From Alisma plantago-aquatica (Eukaryota; Streptophyta; Magnoliopsida; Alismatales; Alismataceae): DNA of 64,000 nucleotides. The position numbers were made by a program, and so were the translations under genes. The notes under the pieces are model-generated. The model had not been told where the DNA came from. It ran no database searches and saw only the letters and a program-made list of their open reading frames with translations. This document shows positions 37,241-51,626 of this stretch, in pieces; positions within the stretch are counted from its first letter, which is position 1, and the number at the start of each line of letters is the position of its first letter. The stretch covers positions 473,559,379-473,623,378 of the forward strand of contig OY856413.1 in assembly GCA_963693085.1 (NCBI GenBank). Direction: 5' to 3'.

Positions 37241-40200
37241 AATAATAGGAAGGTCGAGTTGATTTGGGGAGAAGTTCAAAGATGATGTATAGACAGAGTT
37301 CCATATTCCCTAATTTTGTATAAATATTCTCTTTGTATAGTTTAATTTTCCTTTTCTTGATTCCTTTTCAGCATTGAGAAAACTTTTTTTGGAAGTCAAC
37401 AGAAAGAGGCACACTAGGTTCACAAGAAAACTTATTTTAATTTCTAAATGACAAAAAAGTTCTTATTTCATGCAACACCCCACTTCAGAATAAGGGAAAA
37501 GGAAAAAGAGAGCCAAAAATTCAACAACTTAATATAACCTAAACTATAGGTTTAACTACTCCAGAAATATTTGCATGTAAAATTATTTGACTACAAACCT
37601 TATATTTATAAGGGACATAACCTTTTTAAGTTTGAAATTCATAAAAATCTAGAAAAACTGGTAAGATTATTTGTAGTACATGTTGTTGCATGCTCTTATG
37701 AATTAATCATGTTATATGCCATGTCGCATCTCTCTTTAGAATCATGTAGGATATGTTTGAGTCTCTACTAATAAAAATTGACATTCTTCTTAGGACTTTT
37801 GATATAAAAGCCTCTTAGATGAGATACTTCCACCCGTTGTTTAGTAAAGCTAAGAATATTACACCGGAGTATTTTAATGTTTACTTACTTATAAGGAACA
37901 AATGGTAATTAAGCATAAAGGTTGGTCAGATGATAGTAAAAGTAGAAGATGTGTGAGGCAAATAGGAAATTTTCACCTATGTCCTTATGGTATCTCATTT
38001 CTTTAATGTCTATTCCTTGCCAATAATTCCATCACTTGTGTCATATAAGTACATATACCAATAATGTACAATCTTATTTTCTTTATTGTATTCTAGGCCC
38101 ATTGATGTAAAAGATAGACTAAATCCTCAAGTCAGATATCAATGACACCGTTTATCCCAAACCACTACTTTAATAAACTCGACATGGTGGTGCCTAAAGT
38201 TATTGAAGGAAACCTTTTTTTTGACGTTAAAAGGATTAAGATCTTTTTGTTGCAATTTGTGACTCGAACTTCCATGCTACAATATTGTTTCTACAACTAG
38301 ATTACAATAAACATCCTTATCAAAGGAATTGAGTGCATGGATGGAATTGAGTCCTTGAGTCTTAGTACCTCATTGTAACTTGAATATTAAAATAATAGAA
38401 TTATATTAATAGACACAACTAATGTAGTCATCCACTTCATTCTAGTTCTCACTCTCTCCCGTGGTTGGTCTACATGTTTCTTATCCCTTGTAATTTTCAT
38501 AATGAATCTTTTTAACGATTAAAATGGAAATATTGTCTAAGAGAAAGGTTAAAAATTAGTTGCTATTTTGACTATTACTTGTTGTAAACAGTATAAAATC
38601 ATAAATAGGAGAAAGGATAAAGAAAAACCTCTACATTTAACACATCATGAAAATATAAAAAGTATTACATGAAGCATCTTCACTCAAAAATATGATTGAG
38701 TAAAAAAATGAGAGCTCCCTTTTGTATAAATAAAGTTTGCAACAAATGAAAGGTTATTGTATCAAGTATGTACTATTGGATCTCCTATAAATAATCTGTG
38801 TTTAAGGTCCTCTATTGAGATGTAACACTTCTCTTCTTAAAATCATTTGGACATGCTTAAGGTCATTGATGGCAGTCTCACAAAATATTGATTAAGATTT
38901 GATACAGAAAACAATATCTGATATTTAAGAAGCATACTCATCAAATAGATAGCTCCAACAACACCCATTCAAAGATTGACATATATGGACACGTAAATAC
39001 AAGGACTAGATGAGTATAAAGAATCCAAAGGTGGCTATCTAATAAGGTGTGATAGTTGGTATGCGAGGTAAAAGGGACAACTTTTGATATTACAATTATG
39101 TCAATCATAATTATTTTGTTAAGTCCTTTTCAGTAATATCAGGACTTGTGTCACAAAAGAAAAAAAACTCAAGGATGAAAAAGTATTTCGAATAACCACT
39201 TCGGTTCAGTTAATGTGAGATACTTGTCATATGCATCATTTATCATCCTTTTTTCTTCAAAACTAGTTTAAGAAATCATGATGGTAGCGCCTAAGTTAAC
39301 GACACCTCACCCAGAAACATTAATTGATCCAACTTTATGGTAAATGGTATAACACTTGTCTTGTTATGTGTATATCCATTTGCTAATATGGTCTTGATTT
39401 ATACAATAAGGTTTGCAAACACCTTTTCTGAAGGAGTAAAGTCGACATGTCTTGATTTCTCATTTTAATTATAATATAACCAAAATATGAATAAAACCAT
39501 TATTACCGTACTCTTTTCCTTCAATTTTTTGGATCTCATTTTCTCCCATTCTCAATAATTTATGTTTCATACAATGGGATTTTTCTTAAGACTCTTACAA
39601 ATGATGAAGAGTAAAAATTATCTATTGTAACTATAGATAAATTATAATTTACTATTTAAATAAAATATACTACCAAAAACATTTTAAAGTGAGGAAAAAC
39701 ATAGAACCCGTTAAATTTGACATAGATAAAAACTTAAAATAACTTCTACATGAGTAACCTTTGGGTAAATATCCGGATTCATGTGAATAATAAATATTTT
39801 AATTCTACATTTGTTAAATTTTGGATCAAGAAGCAACGGTTACCAATGAATTCCAAAATTTCCCCTTGGAAGCATATAATGTATGTTGCCAATACTCAAA
39901 TTTCTTGTGATATTGGTTTGGATTGTAATAAAAAAGAACTGCATGGATAACATGTGCACTCCACATTGGGTCAAGATAAGAAAATTACACAAAAGAGTGA
40001 CCTCAACATGTCACTTATGTTTTTTGTTGATTATATATGTGCAAAGGATAGACATGTCAAGTCTATTTCCTTTATAGATGTTATTAGAGTTGTTTCTTAA
40101 ATGTCTTAAACTTGTGAATAAGCTGGCCATTTTTTTCATATATGTTGCCAATTTTCTTAGATCACACTATCTTATTTTGTATAATTAATCTCTGGTATCC

Positions 40201-40715
40201 TTCTTAACTGTTATAGGAATATTATTAATTTCATGCCTAAAGATTTGAAGGTCACTTCATCCCAAAAACATATAATTTTTTTTAGTAAAATGGACAAGGC
40301 TTGTTTTTTTACTCTCCCTTTGTTGATGCGGCCGTAGTTATTACACCATAGCACTATAGACAACCTTTTTGAAGGGAAGTATTTTGTGCATCTAGTTACA
40401 TATTTCTGTCTTAGATATGAATGAAATATGAAACTATCATTTACTCATGCTTTTTAAATGCTACTCAACATTCTTAATGTCTATTATTGTAAATAGTGGA
40501 AATCAAAAAATTTCTCGCTATAAAATAAGGAAAAAGGACAAGGAGAAAAATTGGAAAAATATCTCATACTAAAAATATAGGGATCTAGATTTGTGGGTAA
40601 GTTTACAATAGATATGATTGATTCAAAAAATGTAGATCAATTTAAACATGACATGTTCAATTTTATATGCATAAATGTTGGAAATAGAAAGAATAGTATT
40701 ACATATGCTACATAC
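37241..40715. other. AT-rich stretch, nothing recognised
   Basis: No tandem arrays, transposon ends or domain-bearing frames were found. Open frames are short and have no coding character. Confidence 0.5.
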
Positions 40716-40932
40716 CATTGCATTCACTCTTGATCTAATGATGTTAGACATTCTCCTCTTAGACCTCACACCTTTTCTCTTAAAAGCATTTGGAATATTT
40801 GGAGGGTCATTGGATGTAGAAATATCTTTTGACTTCAACTTCTCATTAATCTTCTTTCTAGCCTCTAGCTCTTGCAATCTTTCACTCTTGCGCCTAGGAC
40901 GTTCCTCATATAATTTAAATTTTTTCTTCACA
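40716..40932 (-). CDS. Exon-like segment encoding a highly charged peptide, unrecognised
   Basis: On the minus strand 217 bp are open and lie between a plausible acceptor (ATTTTTTACAAG) and a strong plant donor (AATGCAATG followed by GTATGT). The peptide is rich in Lys, Arg and Glu (KLYEERPRRKSERLQELEAR, later FKRKGVRSKRRMSNIIRSR), which suggests a nuclear or DNA/RNA-binding protein or a coiled coil. No neighbouring exon could be identified within several kb on either side, so this may be an isolated exon, a captured gene fragment or chance. No family is recognised. Confidence 0.35.
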
Positions 40933-42406
40933 CTTGTAAAAAATAGGTGTAATTAGTTCATAAAACAATATACACATGTATCTCTTACTTAAATAGAATA
41001 TATTCTACATCATTTTGTCATCTTGTACATATTTATTTTCTGCAAATGGGATCATTTAATAGAAGAAAAAGAAGTGAAAGAGAGATCCAATAATCAAAAT
41101 TTGTAAAGATGTCATATAACTAAAATAGTAGCTTAAGGTAATATCCTTACACTATGATACCAAAATATAGTTCAAGGAAAACCTAAAGTAGATTTAGTAT
41201 TAGAAAGTTTGGAAACTATTTGGCAAATAAAACACAAACAAATAATGACCAAAATGTGCTTGAAATTCTAAGAGTGAGGAAAATGAAGATAAGAATAATG
41301 TAAAGAGTAATATATATAGAATGAGTTAGTTCATTACTCCCATATCAAAGAATGAAATTGTGTCAACTAATTAACTAGAATGTATTACAATCGATTAATA
41401 AATATGCATGTAGTAATATCATGTCACTACATTATATCACAAAAAGAGAAAGGGATAATACATGAATCGTCTAACATGACGGTGTCAAATATTTATGGAA
41501 TATAACTTGACAAAAAGCTAAGAAGATAACCATGTTGATAATATGAAAGTGTAGGAAAAATATTTTAATCAAGAAAGAAATATGAGACAAGTAGATAATT
41601 TGTCATTTACTTTAATAACATAAAGGAAAAGTACATGAGGGATATGATAGCATATGATGCAGTGATAAATAAAATTATCATAGTAGGTAAATAGAGACAT
41701 GATAGAAGCAAGTCGATAAGATGTTATAATTTAAGATATGTGGAGCAAAAGGGATTTGCAATTATACAATACCAAAAATTAACCACACAGAAAAGGATAT
41801 TGTTGGATTTAACTTGATGTTCCATGTTGATGCAAAATATAAAGAGAATCTACGCTTGATTCTATGCGTAAGAAAGAGAGTGGGAGAAATAACATATGAC
41901 ACATTGAAGACAATATGAGAACTCGGATTTGCAGTTTAACCTTCATCTAGCGCATGAGCAATACCAATATCAAGAAGAGAATAGATATGGAAGTCTGATC
42001 GACAACAATGTGAAAAAACTCAAAGTATAAAAGTTTCTATGGTATGAACAATCAACTAAGGTTAAAGGGGAGAATCATAAAACTTGTACAAAATAAACTT
42101 AAATAGGACTTGAAACAAGAGAATGCAAGGCCATATATCCTTATATGGAAAAAACATAAAGCAATCAACACAACCAAAATAATAACAAGATCCTGAACCT
42201 GAAGGAAGTATTACCTCATCGATACCATCCTTGATGAGTGATAGACAAAACCAAAGGAAGATCTGTCAAATGAATAGCTCCTCCAAGGGTCTGTATGGAG
42301 ATGAACTCGCTGTCTACTTGAGTTTAGGGATTTTCCTTATTCTGGAGATAGTTTATTATCTTTCTGGACAAACATGAGTCGTGAAACACGTTTTGGGTAC
42401 TAGGAA

Positions 42407-42430
42407 GGGTTATTTTTACAAAAATAACCC
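42407..42430. repeat. Short perfect inverted repeat
   Basis: GGGTTATTTTT and AAAAATAACCC separated by AC, with weaker outer pairing of GGGTACT to AGTATCC. It could be the core of a small foldback element. No transcript context is visible. Confidence 0.4.
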
Positions 42431-44036
42431 AGTATCCAATTTGGCTACCTCGCTCTAGAATGACACGCTAAACAATCATTTCTGGAATAAGGATAAACAC
42501 ATATACTAGATGACACCACAATTTAATGCTATAAGACAAGGAGGTAGTTGTTTAAGTTTGAATGAAAGGCTAAGGCCCATAAGCATGATCATTTTAGTGT
42601 GTTATCAAAATCCTAGTCTCTAACAGGGAAGAATGCATTAAAAAAGTAGAAGGTAAATGTTAATAATCGGACTTGTAAGGATAGAATCAAATTAGGTTAC
42701 AAGCAAATTAGTAAAAAAGTAATAAATTGACAAAACGTATCAATATTTGTTGGAAAATCATATCATGTTGTTATAAAATTCAATTTAAATATTGAATATC
42801 ATTGTTAGTATGATGTGCATTGGCTTCTTTACATTCTTCACATGGGACATTCAAAACATCATTTAAGTGTAGAAATGGTTTTTTTATATAAAGTTATACT
42901 TATGGGCATGAATATTTTTTGAGTAATACTTTAATAAACATTATAGTTAAGAGACAAATGCTTTTGATGTGTGATGTATAAACTGAATAATCACATTTTC
43001 TGAGCATATTGGTAGGTTGTTAATCACATTGATGGTATAGAAGATGTATTCAAATCTATCAAATATTAAAAATGATGATAGGTTTTAATAGAAGTTTCAT
43101 CTGGAAAAGAATTTATAGTAGTAATCCCATCACTTCATTCCAGTTTGATAATTATTATTTTCAGTCAATATGATAAAATACAAAGTCTCGGTATGGGTGT
43201 AGTGGAATTCAAGAATTCATATTGTGGCATTGCCCTTTTTTCATTCTAGTGGTATATTCTACTTTTCAGCATACACTTTTTGGCACATGGCTAATATTCC
43301 TATATAGCTTCTCCCCTCTACTTGTTGCATGTCGTATTGGTCATAAAATTGTTTCTTTTACCACGTGGTGAGTTTTTGGTGTGGAAATCTGATGAAACAT
43401 CAAAGTATTGCTCATAAACATCTTTCATGTGCATCTTGGTTGACCTTCTAAATTTTTCACACCCCCCATCCTAGTAAAGGCGACCACTCTATGTCCCCTA
43501 ATCATCAAGTCTTTCACTTTTCTATGTTGAAAGTTTAGTCCTACATTGTATATTTGCTAAATTGTATTGTTAGATATGATATATCCTATACAGAGAAAAT
43601 ACTTTTGTTAAGGTATTCTCTAAGAATTATTGTATAATATTATGTAATATATTATTAGTTTGCATATTATTGACTTTAAAATCATAACTAATCAAGTAGC
43701 TAATGAGTAATAAGTTACTGCATAGGATGTTTGATTCTATATGTTTGACACTTAGCGGCAGATATTCTTAGGGAAAGAGGACTTTGCACCCCCAACCTCT
43801 AGATTTTGGAGGAATTAAAGGTTATAGACACATAGTTCATTCTTAATATATCCCATTAAGAGCATCCAATGTTCACCAAAATTGAAGTATAGTTTCTCTA
43901 TCACTTTATATACTTTCTATTCAACTTTGGTGCCAAAATCCACTATATGATCAATCAACCAAAAATTACAAAAAGGAATCAACTTATGCATATTAACCTT
44001 AATACTAATATCAAATCGGTTTTGACTTCATCAAGT

Positions 44037-44038
<2 letters not shown>

Positions 44039-44094
<56 letters not shown>
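44039..44094. repeat. (TA)n microsatellite
   Basis: About 28 uninterrupted AT units. Confidence 0.95.
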
Positions 44095-44097
<3 letters not shown>

Positions 44098-46922
44098 TGT
44101 ATTATTACTTATACCTCTCGTAGAATATAGTTAGATGATAATCAACCTTAAACTCCTGTACTTTTTTTAGCTTCATAATCACATAAAATAAGGCAACGTG
44201 ACATCAACACCATATATATGAATATATTTTTGAAACAATCATTCCAATATCAAACCATGAATTCAATTACCATATTGGATATCCTGATTCTCAAAAGTTC
44301 ACTCTATCACTCTAACTACACTCACAATGTATGTTCAACAAGGTTATTGTCATCTTGATTGAAAATAGACACAACAATTGGTCCAAACATGACTAACAAA
44401 TACTACAAATTTAAGCATCCATGGGAACATATTGTAACACACAAAAAAGAAGAAAAAAATCCCTCCTTTCCGGGAGCATTTACAAAAGAGTATTCATCTC
44501 ATTAGAAAAATAATCCACACCCCAACATTTTCGTGTAGACAGATGTCCTTTTGGGATGATCCATGATCACCCCTGTGTAGGCTTGATCAAATCAACAATT
44601 ACATAGAGGTCCCTAAAGCATCATCAATATTAAGTTAAATAAGATTACAATTTACTAACTTCGAATGGTCAGAACTCTTTCAAGAGATTTATGAATAACA
44701 ATTAACAAGAGCGGCAACAAGAATTGATAATCAATGAACTACACAGACCACATAAAGAACTGAATTCCTCTTGGGTTTTCAGATCTGCTTTCACTGTCAA
44801 TACCACATTTCAACTTTTTAGTGACACTAGATGTAAAAGTATTTATGGGGAATACTTATATAACATTAAATTTCAGTCTAAACTACACATCCTACTTTAT
44901 CTCATAGGACATAAACAACTTTTTGTTGGCAAACAATGCATGATCATATGTATGTTCACCTCCCTTTAGCTGTTGACATATGTAACATTTTTTTCATATA
45001 ATAACACATGACCATGAATAATATGATCATGTTACTTAGTTACTCAATGACACTAATGCATGTTGCGACAACTCTTTCAGTCCTTTTTCTCGTTAACTTG
45101 CTGCTAGTATTTTCAAATATCTAGACAGAACGCAAAAATGTATAATTTAAATTTTACTAGACAAATAATTATTCTATTATTATTGAGGTATACAACCCTA
45201 ATCACTTATATCAACATGTTTTTTCTTCACAGGAGATATGTGCTCAGCTCGTAGGTCATAAACACTTCACATGCCTTCACCTTGTTTCACAAAGAAGAGG
45301 CATCTGTCCTTGTTGGGATTATTAGCTTTGACATGAATAACGAGTTGAAATGCTCACCCAAAGGTCTTTCCATTCCATGATAGCATATCTAGCACCACTA
45401 TTGACCCGCCCACTCATGTTGATGTTTCAACTACTAATGCCAATGATCCAATTGTTGCCTTGCCTCAAGAATTGTTCCACTCACTATTCAAACATTTTAG
45501 AATTCACCTTTTGAAAGCTTCATCCTTATGATAAACCTTTATAATGCTATTTTCTTAATTTTTTTATTAGAAAAGTTTACTGATTTTGAGATAAATTTTA
45601 TCTGAGATCAAGTGCATGACATAATATTACATAGAAACAGAAGAGTAGGTCATAAGTATCTGAGGTACAAGAAGTATGATAAACACTTAGAAACTTAGAT
45701 CAGAGATAGAAGGGGGAGGCACCCCTTAACAAGACTAAGCTAATATAAAATACGAACTGGATAAATAAAGATAAGTAGATGATATCAAAATATTGGGTTA
45801 GGGTAGCTAGTCTATTCAGTCTTTAGTGTCCTTTAAATATTCTTCCAATGCATATTTACCATGAAATATTCCTTTGTTATTGGGTTGATCTTGATTTAAG
45901 TGTCCTTTATCTAGTGAATACCCCACCTCACAATGGCAACAACATTCAGTTCTAGACAAAACCCTAGTACTATGGGCAAAACCATTCAAAAATAAGCCAT
46001 CTATATACAAATCCCACACTCCAAATTAAGCCACCATAGTACCATGGGAAAAATCATTCAACAACAAGGTTGTATTTGGTGGAGAGGATAGTAGAGTTAA
46101 GATGAGGCTTACACTAGCTAGATAGAAACTATAAGTGTGGGGTCTAAGTTCTTTGCAAAAGATGACAAATAGTGCTCAAATATGTGAATCAATGTATATC
46201 CATTGTATGCATAATTCATGTAACCAAGCATACTAAGACTACTTCTATTTATAAGAAATGTATGCAAGTGGTAAAGGTACTTATAGGAAGTGTCTAGAGT
46301 ATTCTAAGATGTTAACTAGTCGTTATGATATGCTTAATCATGTTACACCATTTAATTTGATCATTAATATAATAGTTTCCATTGGTCCACAATATTGTCG
46401 ACTGGATGAGTTTCATTTGACAAACTTGTCGACCAGGAAGAGTCTCGGTCCAAAAATTAGTTACTGGAAAGTGCCCTGGGCTCTAACGACTATGTGTCAG
46501 TCCATATCCTCAGTCAACTAAGCACACCGACTCTTTTCCAGTCAAACTTTTCTTTGACCGACTTTCTCGGTGGAAAATATTTTCGATCGAGATTGGCTCA
46601 GAATTTTAGATATGTAAGGCTATTTGTCGATTTTCTAAGTCTTTGTGTGAGAACCCATTACACTAAACGAGATTACTCAAAACATAAAACACAATCCATC
46701 ACTAATTAATCACATACTCAAAAATATGGGTAAATTAAAACCGATTTCAACGTCAGCACCCGCTCATAAACATTTTCATAAGAGCCCAAAATCTTTCTTA
46801 TATCTATACTATGCCAAGAATTTGATACAAGATGTTCTATCATCTTATCCACCACATATATACACAGGAGAACAATATTCATATATGCCATACAAACAAG
46901 CATTAATATGCTAACAAAAGTC

Positions 46923-49900
46923 TGATTCATTTGAAACACCATATACAAACTTTTTCTCGCCCAGACCTGAGAGTACAAGGATGAATCTAGGACACACTAG
47001 ACATCAATCAACTTTATCAAATATTCATTACTATAGCTCCTCTTTTCTTCCACATGTTTGTTTTTGTCATTTCCGATTACCTAAAAAAAATAGCGAACCA
47101 CAAGGGTGAGACCCATGTCCCAATAAGAGATATAACTTCCAACAACGTTTATTGATTACAACATTTTTAAGTAATTAAATAGTTAAGCAGTTTAATCAAA
47201 TATAACAAATAAGCTCAACAGTACTGATGATTAACAAAATACATAAAGGAGCAGATAATAACTATCATCATTATCCAGACTATCATCCTTTATCTTGTTG
47301 ACAATATAAGCAATTTAGTAGCATATGCATATCTAGCATCATGAGCAAGTCTAGTAACATAGAATATTTATCATTATGAATAAGTATAGCCACATAGGCA
47401 TAGCTAACAACATTAGCATGTATGATAGGTCAAACATATTAACATTATAAGAAGAGCTAACAACATAAGCACAACTATTTGCATAAGCATGATTAGCAGT
47501 ATATGCATCTCTAGTAACAAAGGCATGGCAAGCATGCTAAATGTAACTAACAACATGAGATATCTAGCATCATGATTATAATCAGTAGTAGCAGTATAGT
47601 AATCAACACAAACATGGCTACTGTATGTACGCATCAACAATCTTAAGCATATCCACAACATTAGTATATCTACTGTCTCTTAATTGCACTAAGCATTGTC
47701 TTTATGTAAAGATAACAAACAAGGGTTATCATTCAATGTGAAACGTCGTGTATAACCCTAAACAAATATGCTACACTGTTGTATTACATCTTTTATTACG
47801 CCCTAGGGAATTTGAATCGTATCATTCAAAGTCCAACTGACCCATGCGAAGGGCTATTTAGTTCCGTACAAGATCTAGGAGTGTCGGTATCTTAAGATCT
47901 CTTCCCCTTGGTCCGTACGAGTAAAAAGGCAGTGACATATCAGTCAAAGCTGCCACCACACCGACATATTGTCAAGATGCTAACCACTAGTCTGCCCTTG
48001 GTACAGGTCACGTCACTAGAAACCAGGGTATTCAAACCCAATCACTGAGGTACAACCGCAGTTGTCCTCTAATCACATCATGTTATAATCACCAAGACAC
48101 GAGCGCAGTTGTTCTCAATCACATCATATGTATGAGGCATGACCATAGCCAACCTCCACAATCTGCATTGTGGATGACAAGGATATATCCTCAACCTGCC
48201 ACCCCCACATACTCAATAGTATGCGCTCCGAGTTTCCCTTAGGAATACTCACAATCCAACAAGTTCTGACACTGAAGATGGCTCTACGGCACAGGGCACT
48301 ACTTGATTAAAGTTGCACTTGATTAGTTATGCCAATTGGGTGAATTAAGGCTTCATCAAACAAGTGGACATACAAACCCTAATTCACTTCTACCAAGCAT
48401 ATAAATATTAAAACTTTGAAAATATATAAAATGTGTGAAACATAATTTCTCATCTCATCATCACATGCTACTATTCACTTGCCATTCTTGAGACCACACT
48501 AGTCATCATACTATCACAAGATATAAATCCTTTTCACAATATCATAGGGTATCAACCCTTATCAACAAAAGAGGATTACACCTCATTCAAGGCTCAACCA
48601 TGCCCAAAGGTCATTAAGACCATCATACTATCACAGGATATAAATCCTTTTCACAATATCACAGGGTATCAACCCTTATCAACACAAGAGGATTACACCT
48701 CATTTAGGGCTCAACATGCCTAAATGTCATTAAGATCATCATATTATTCCCTCCAAGATCATCATTATCTTTGCATGCCTTATAACAAGGCTCAACAACA
48801 TCACTTACATATAATACACGAGATCAACACAATAATGCATTAATGAGCTAGGAGATATTCATAAACAATCATAGTAGGGTTATATTAACATTAAGAACAT
48901 TCCTTTATTACATCAACATGAAAGGAATCTAGATATGATTAACTCTCATCATATTCATAATGCACATGTTTAGCATAAGAAAGTATCAACCATGTGGCTG
49001 TGATAACCACCAATTAACATATCAAGGTTATGATCATATTAAGGAGGTTATTCCACCATCATTCCATCATATAAGAATGTTAAAAATGAATACTCATCTT
49101 TATGTATTTGCATTAGAGTTAGGTTCACAGGATAAATTATATTAATGTTACTAATCAGCACTCATACCCAAACCCTAACTCACGACATCCCCATTGGATC
49201 ATGGATGCATAAGGTAAAGCATCACCATCACATTCCATACTATTCTCAAGTATAAACCCACACATAAATCAAGGTGTAACCATCGGGTTATCGCATACTA
49301 GCGTTTCAACAACAGTAACAGAGTACTCCATGATTGTATTAGTCATTTAAGGACTATTCATACCCAATTACCATCATTTAGTTATATTAAAAGCTAGGTA
49401 AAGCAAGTTATACCTCTTTAGGGTTACATATCAACACAATATGATTATCATACCTTCTATTCATATGAGTGAATATGTAATACTACCTTATTAAGGGTAA
49501 CCCTCCATTTGTTCCATCATCAACCCATATCACCATACCACAATGTCACCCAGAACCATTGGATGTTTAAAAGGTAAACCCATTGGTTGTTTACATAAGT
49601 AAACACCTTGGATAAACCACCTATGAAGTCCTTGAGTTGTGCTCTAGAAAGACTAACCATTTAACCCTAGACATCCCTTTATTAACAACACAAAAATTTC
49701 CATTGAGAGTAGGGTAAAACCCACAATCGATTGTTCATTTAAAACAAGCCATCCATTGTCAACAAGTAAGCTCCTTAAGTTCATCATTTAAAGGAAACCA
49801 TCTAAATCACAATATTAGGACCAACATATTACATTAGCCATCGTTCCACTTTCTTGGAGGAAGAAACATTAGATCTTGACCATTGGGTCAAGTTCATATG

Positions 49901-51590
49901 TTAAAACCATCAATTACAGTATAGGTTCGACCATTGCACAAGTCACCCACGAAACCATTGGTCTAAGGATTAAGTGATGCTACAACTACAATGCTTAACT
50001 CACCATAGGTTGTAGAGACCTTATCCACCATCATTAGTGATCATTAAATCACCATAGGTTGTTAGATCAACACTATATTCATTAATCAGCATCAAATATT
50101 AAGCTAATGTCATCATAGATTGATAACATCGGTAGGGTACTTAATGGTTGATCATTAAACTCCTAATTGATCCAAAAACTGAGCTAAGGGGGTGACTATA
50201 GGTTGTCACCATCATCTGAAACCTTTAATATTGACCAGTAGTTGTCATGAAGACAACACCATAGGGTTGTTGCAATGGTACCATCATCGGGTCATGGGTT
50301 TATAGAAGAAATCAGCTTTAAACCCTAAAATTGACCATTAGTTGATAGGTGCTTAGCACCATAGGTTGTCAAACCAACCTGATCCAAGTCATATTATACC
50401 TTAAGAATAATTTACACATGATCAAAGGTTCATCTAGAACTGAAATCAGAATAGAAAACATTATTAAAAATAAAAATCCAACTCAAGCATAGCTTTTTAG
50501 CGCATATATCATCATTTTCAAGCAAAAACATGATCTAGAAAGCTTATGATAAGCAATAAATGTGGAGAAAGTTATAAAAATTGCCTCTAATGAGAAGATG
50601 AAAACCCACACAGAAGAAAACTCGAGCAGGTAGGGCAGAAAATCCAAGAATAAGTTATGAATTCGTCCATCTAGCACCTTTCTTCATCAAATGAGCAAAC
50701 CCTAAGCATAAAGAGCAAGAAAGGTAGGGTTTTAAAGCTTTAGAGCAATTTCTACCATGGAACAGCAAGGTTCCGACCTGGAGAAAGGTAGGAGGAAGTA
50801 TTTAAAAAAATGGAGGAAAGAAGGGAATTCTTACTCTTTTAGGTCAAGATCACTAGAAGGAAGCTTTTTCAACCCTAAAATGAAGTCAATTGCAACCCTA
50901 GATCCTTTTTCCAAGAAGATCCCCACTTTCTTCTTCCTTGGACAGAAAAATTCATAGCAGTACATAGGGAGAATGAGGTTGGGATAAGGAGGGAAGTGGT
51001 GGAGAGAAAATGGCTCGTTTTGGTGCTTGGGGATAAGTATATGAAACTTTAAGATAAAGAAAAAGAAAAAGTTGAAGTTCTAGCATCTATCCAAGTGTCC
51101 ATGACCTTAATTTATAAAGAATATACAAGCACACACACAATCAGCTCCCCGCCATATTTATAGACCTCCTTAGCTTTCCTTTGTCTAATTTCCCAGCCAA
51201 TCAAATAAATCATTAGTTGATAGCTACTAAAGGTAGCTCATCCGTAAAGGGGTAAACCCTAAAATACCCTTGGAGAAAACAACTTCAAACCAGTGATTAA
51301 ATAGGTGACCCATGGCTCAAAAAGCTCAATAATGATGGTAGAATATCCAAAGAACATAATGTAAGTGATAAATTGCAAAGAAAACCTCTCAATTTGGTAG
51401 ATTGCAGAAAAGTCCAAAATGTGCATAAAATTTCATAACTTGCTCAAACAATGTCCAAATTGGACCAAATTTGAAACTTAATCTTGTCTTATGATTTAAA
51501 AGCATATCATAAGGTTATATTAGGGTTATAAGAATTCAATTATGATAATTAAGCTCATTTAACTCATTAAGCTAGTTTAGGGGCCTTACA
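46923..51590 (-). mobile_element. Gypsy-type element B, 3' LTR (4,668 bp)
   Basis: Plus-strand limits TGATTCATTTGAAACA to GGGGCCTTACA. In element orientation it starts TGTAAGGCCCC and ends ...GAATCA, a long LTR of chromovirus style. It is homologous to copy A over its first 4.4 kb, which fixes the left border, because the flanks differ exactly there. The right border is marked by the adjoining internal sequence with GGGGGCGAAATCC, the gypsy pattern found just before the 3' LTR. It contains a two-copy 120-bp repeat (about 48506-48740) and no protein gene. Confidence 0.8.
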
Positions 51591-51626
51591 ACTATAAACC
51601 CCTAACAGGGATTTCGCCCCCGAAAT
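51591..51626 (-). other. 3' end of the internal region of element B (polypurine-tract region)
   Basis: On the minus strand the sequence runs GATTTCGGGGGCGAAATCCC, then TGTTAGGGG, up to the LTR start. Plant Del/Tekay-type gypsy elements have a very similar block (CGGGGACGAAATCC...AGGGG) at this place. The palindrome GATTTCGNNNNCGAAATC is also visible. Confidence 0.65.

Larger units (their letters stand above)
40933..46922. other. AT-rich stretch with microsatellite and a short hairpin
   Basis: Contains a (TA) run at 44039-44094 and a perfect 11-bp-arm hairpin at 42407-42430. A GC-richer piece at 45230-45540 has a plus-strand frame reading DPPTHVDVSTTNANDPIVAL, which might be a copia gag shred. 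At 46380-46640 there are repeated GTCGAC / TTGACCGA motifs of LTR style. Nothing amounts to a supported gene. Confidence 0.45.

Noticed and set aside
45230..45540. Possible copia gag fragment on the plus strand
   Set aside because: Only one short protein-like stretch in a shifting frame, with no zinc knuckle or protease motif. Mentioned in the region entry only.
45816..46019. Minus-strand frame of 67 codons with a plausible charged end (GKYALEEYLKDTKD)
   Set aside because: Too short, with no recognisable family, splice context or neighbouring exon.
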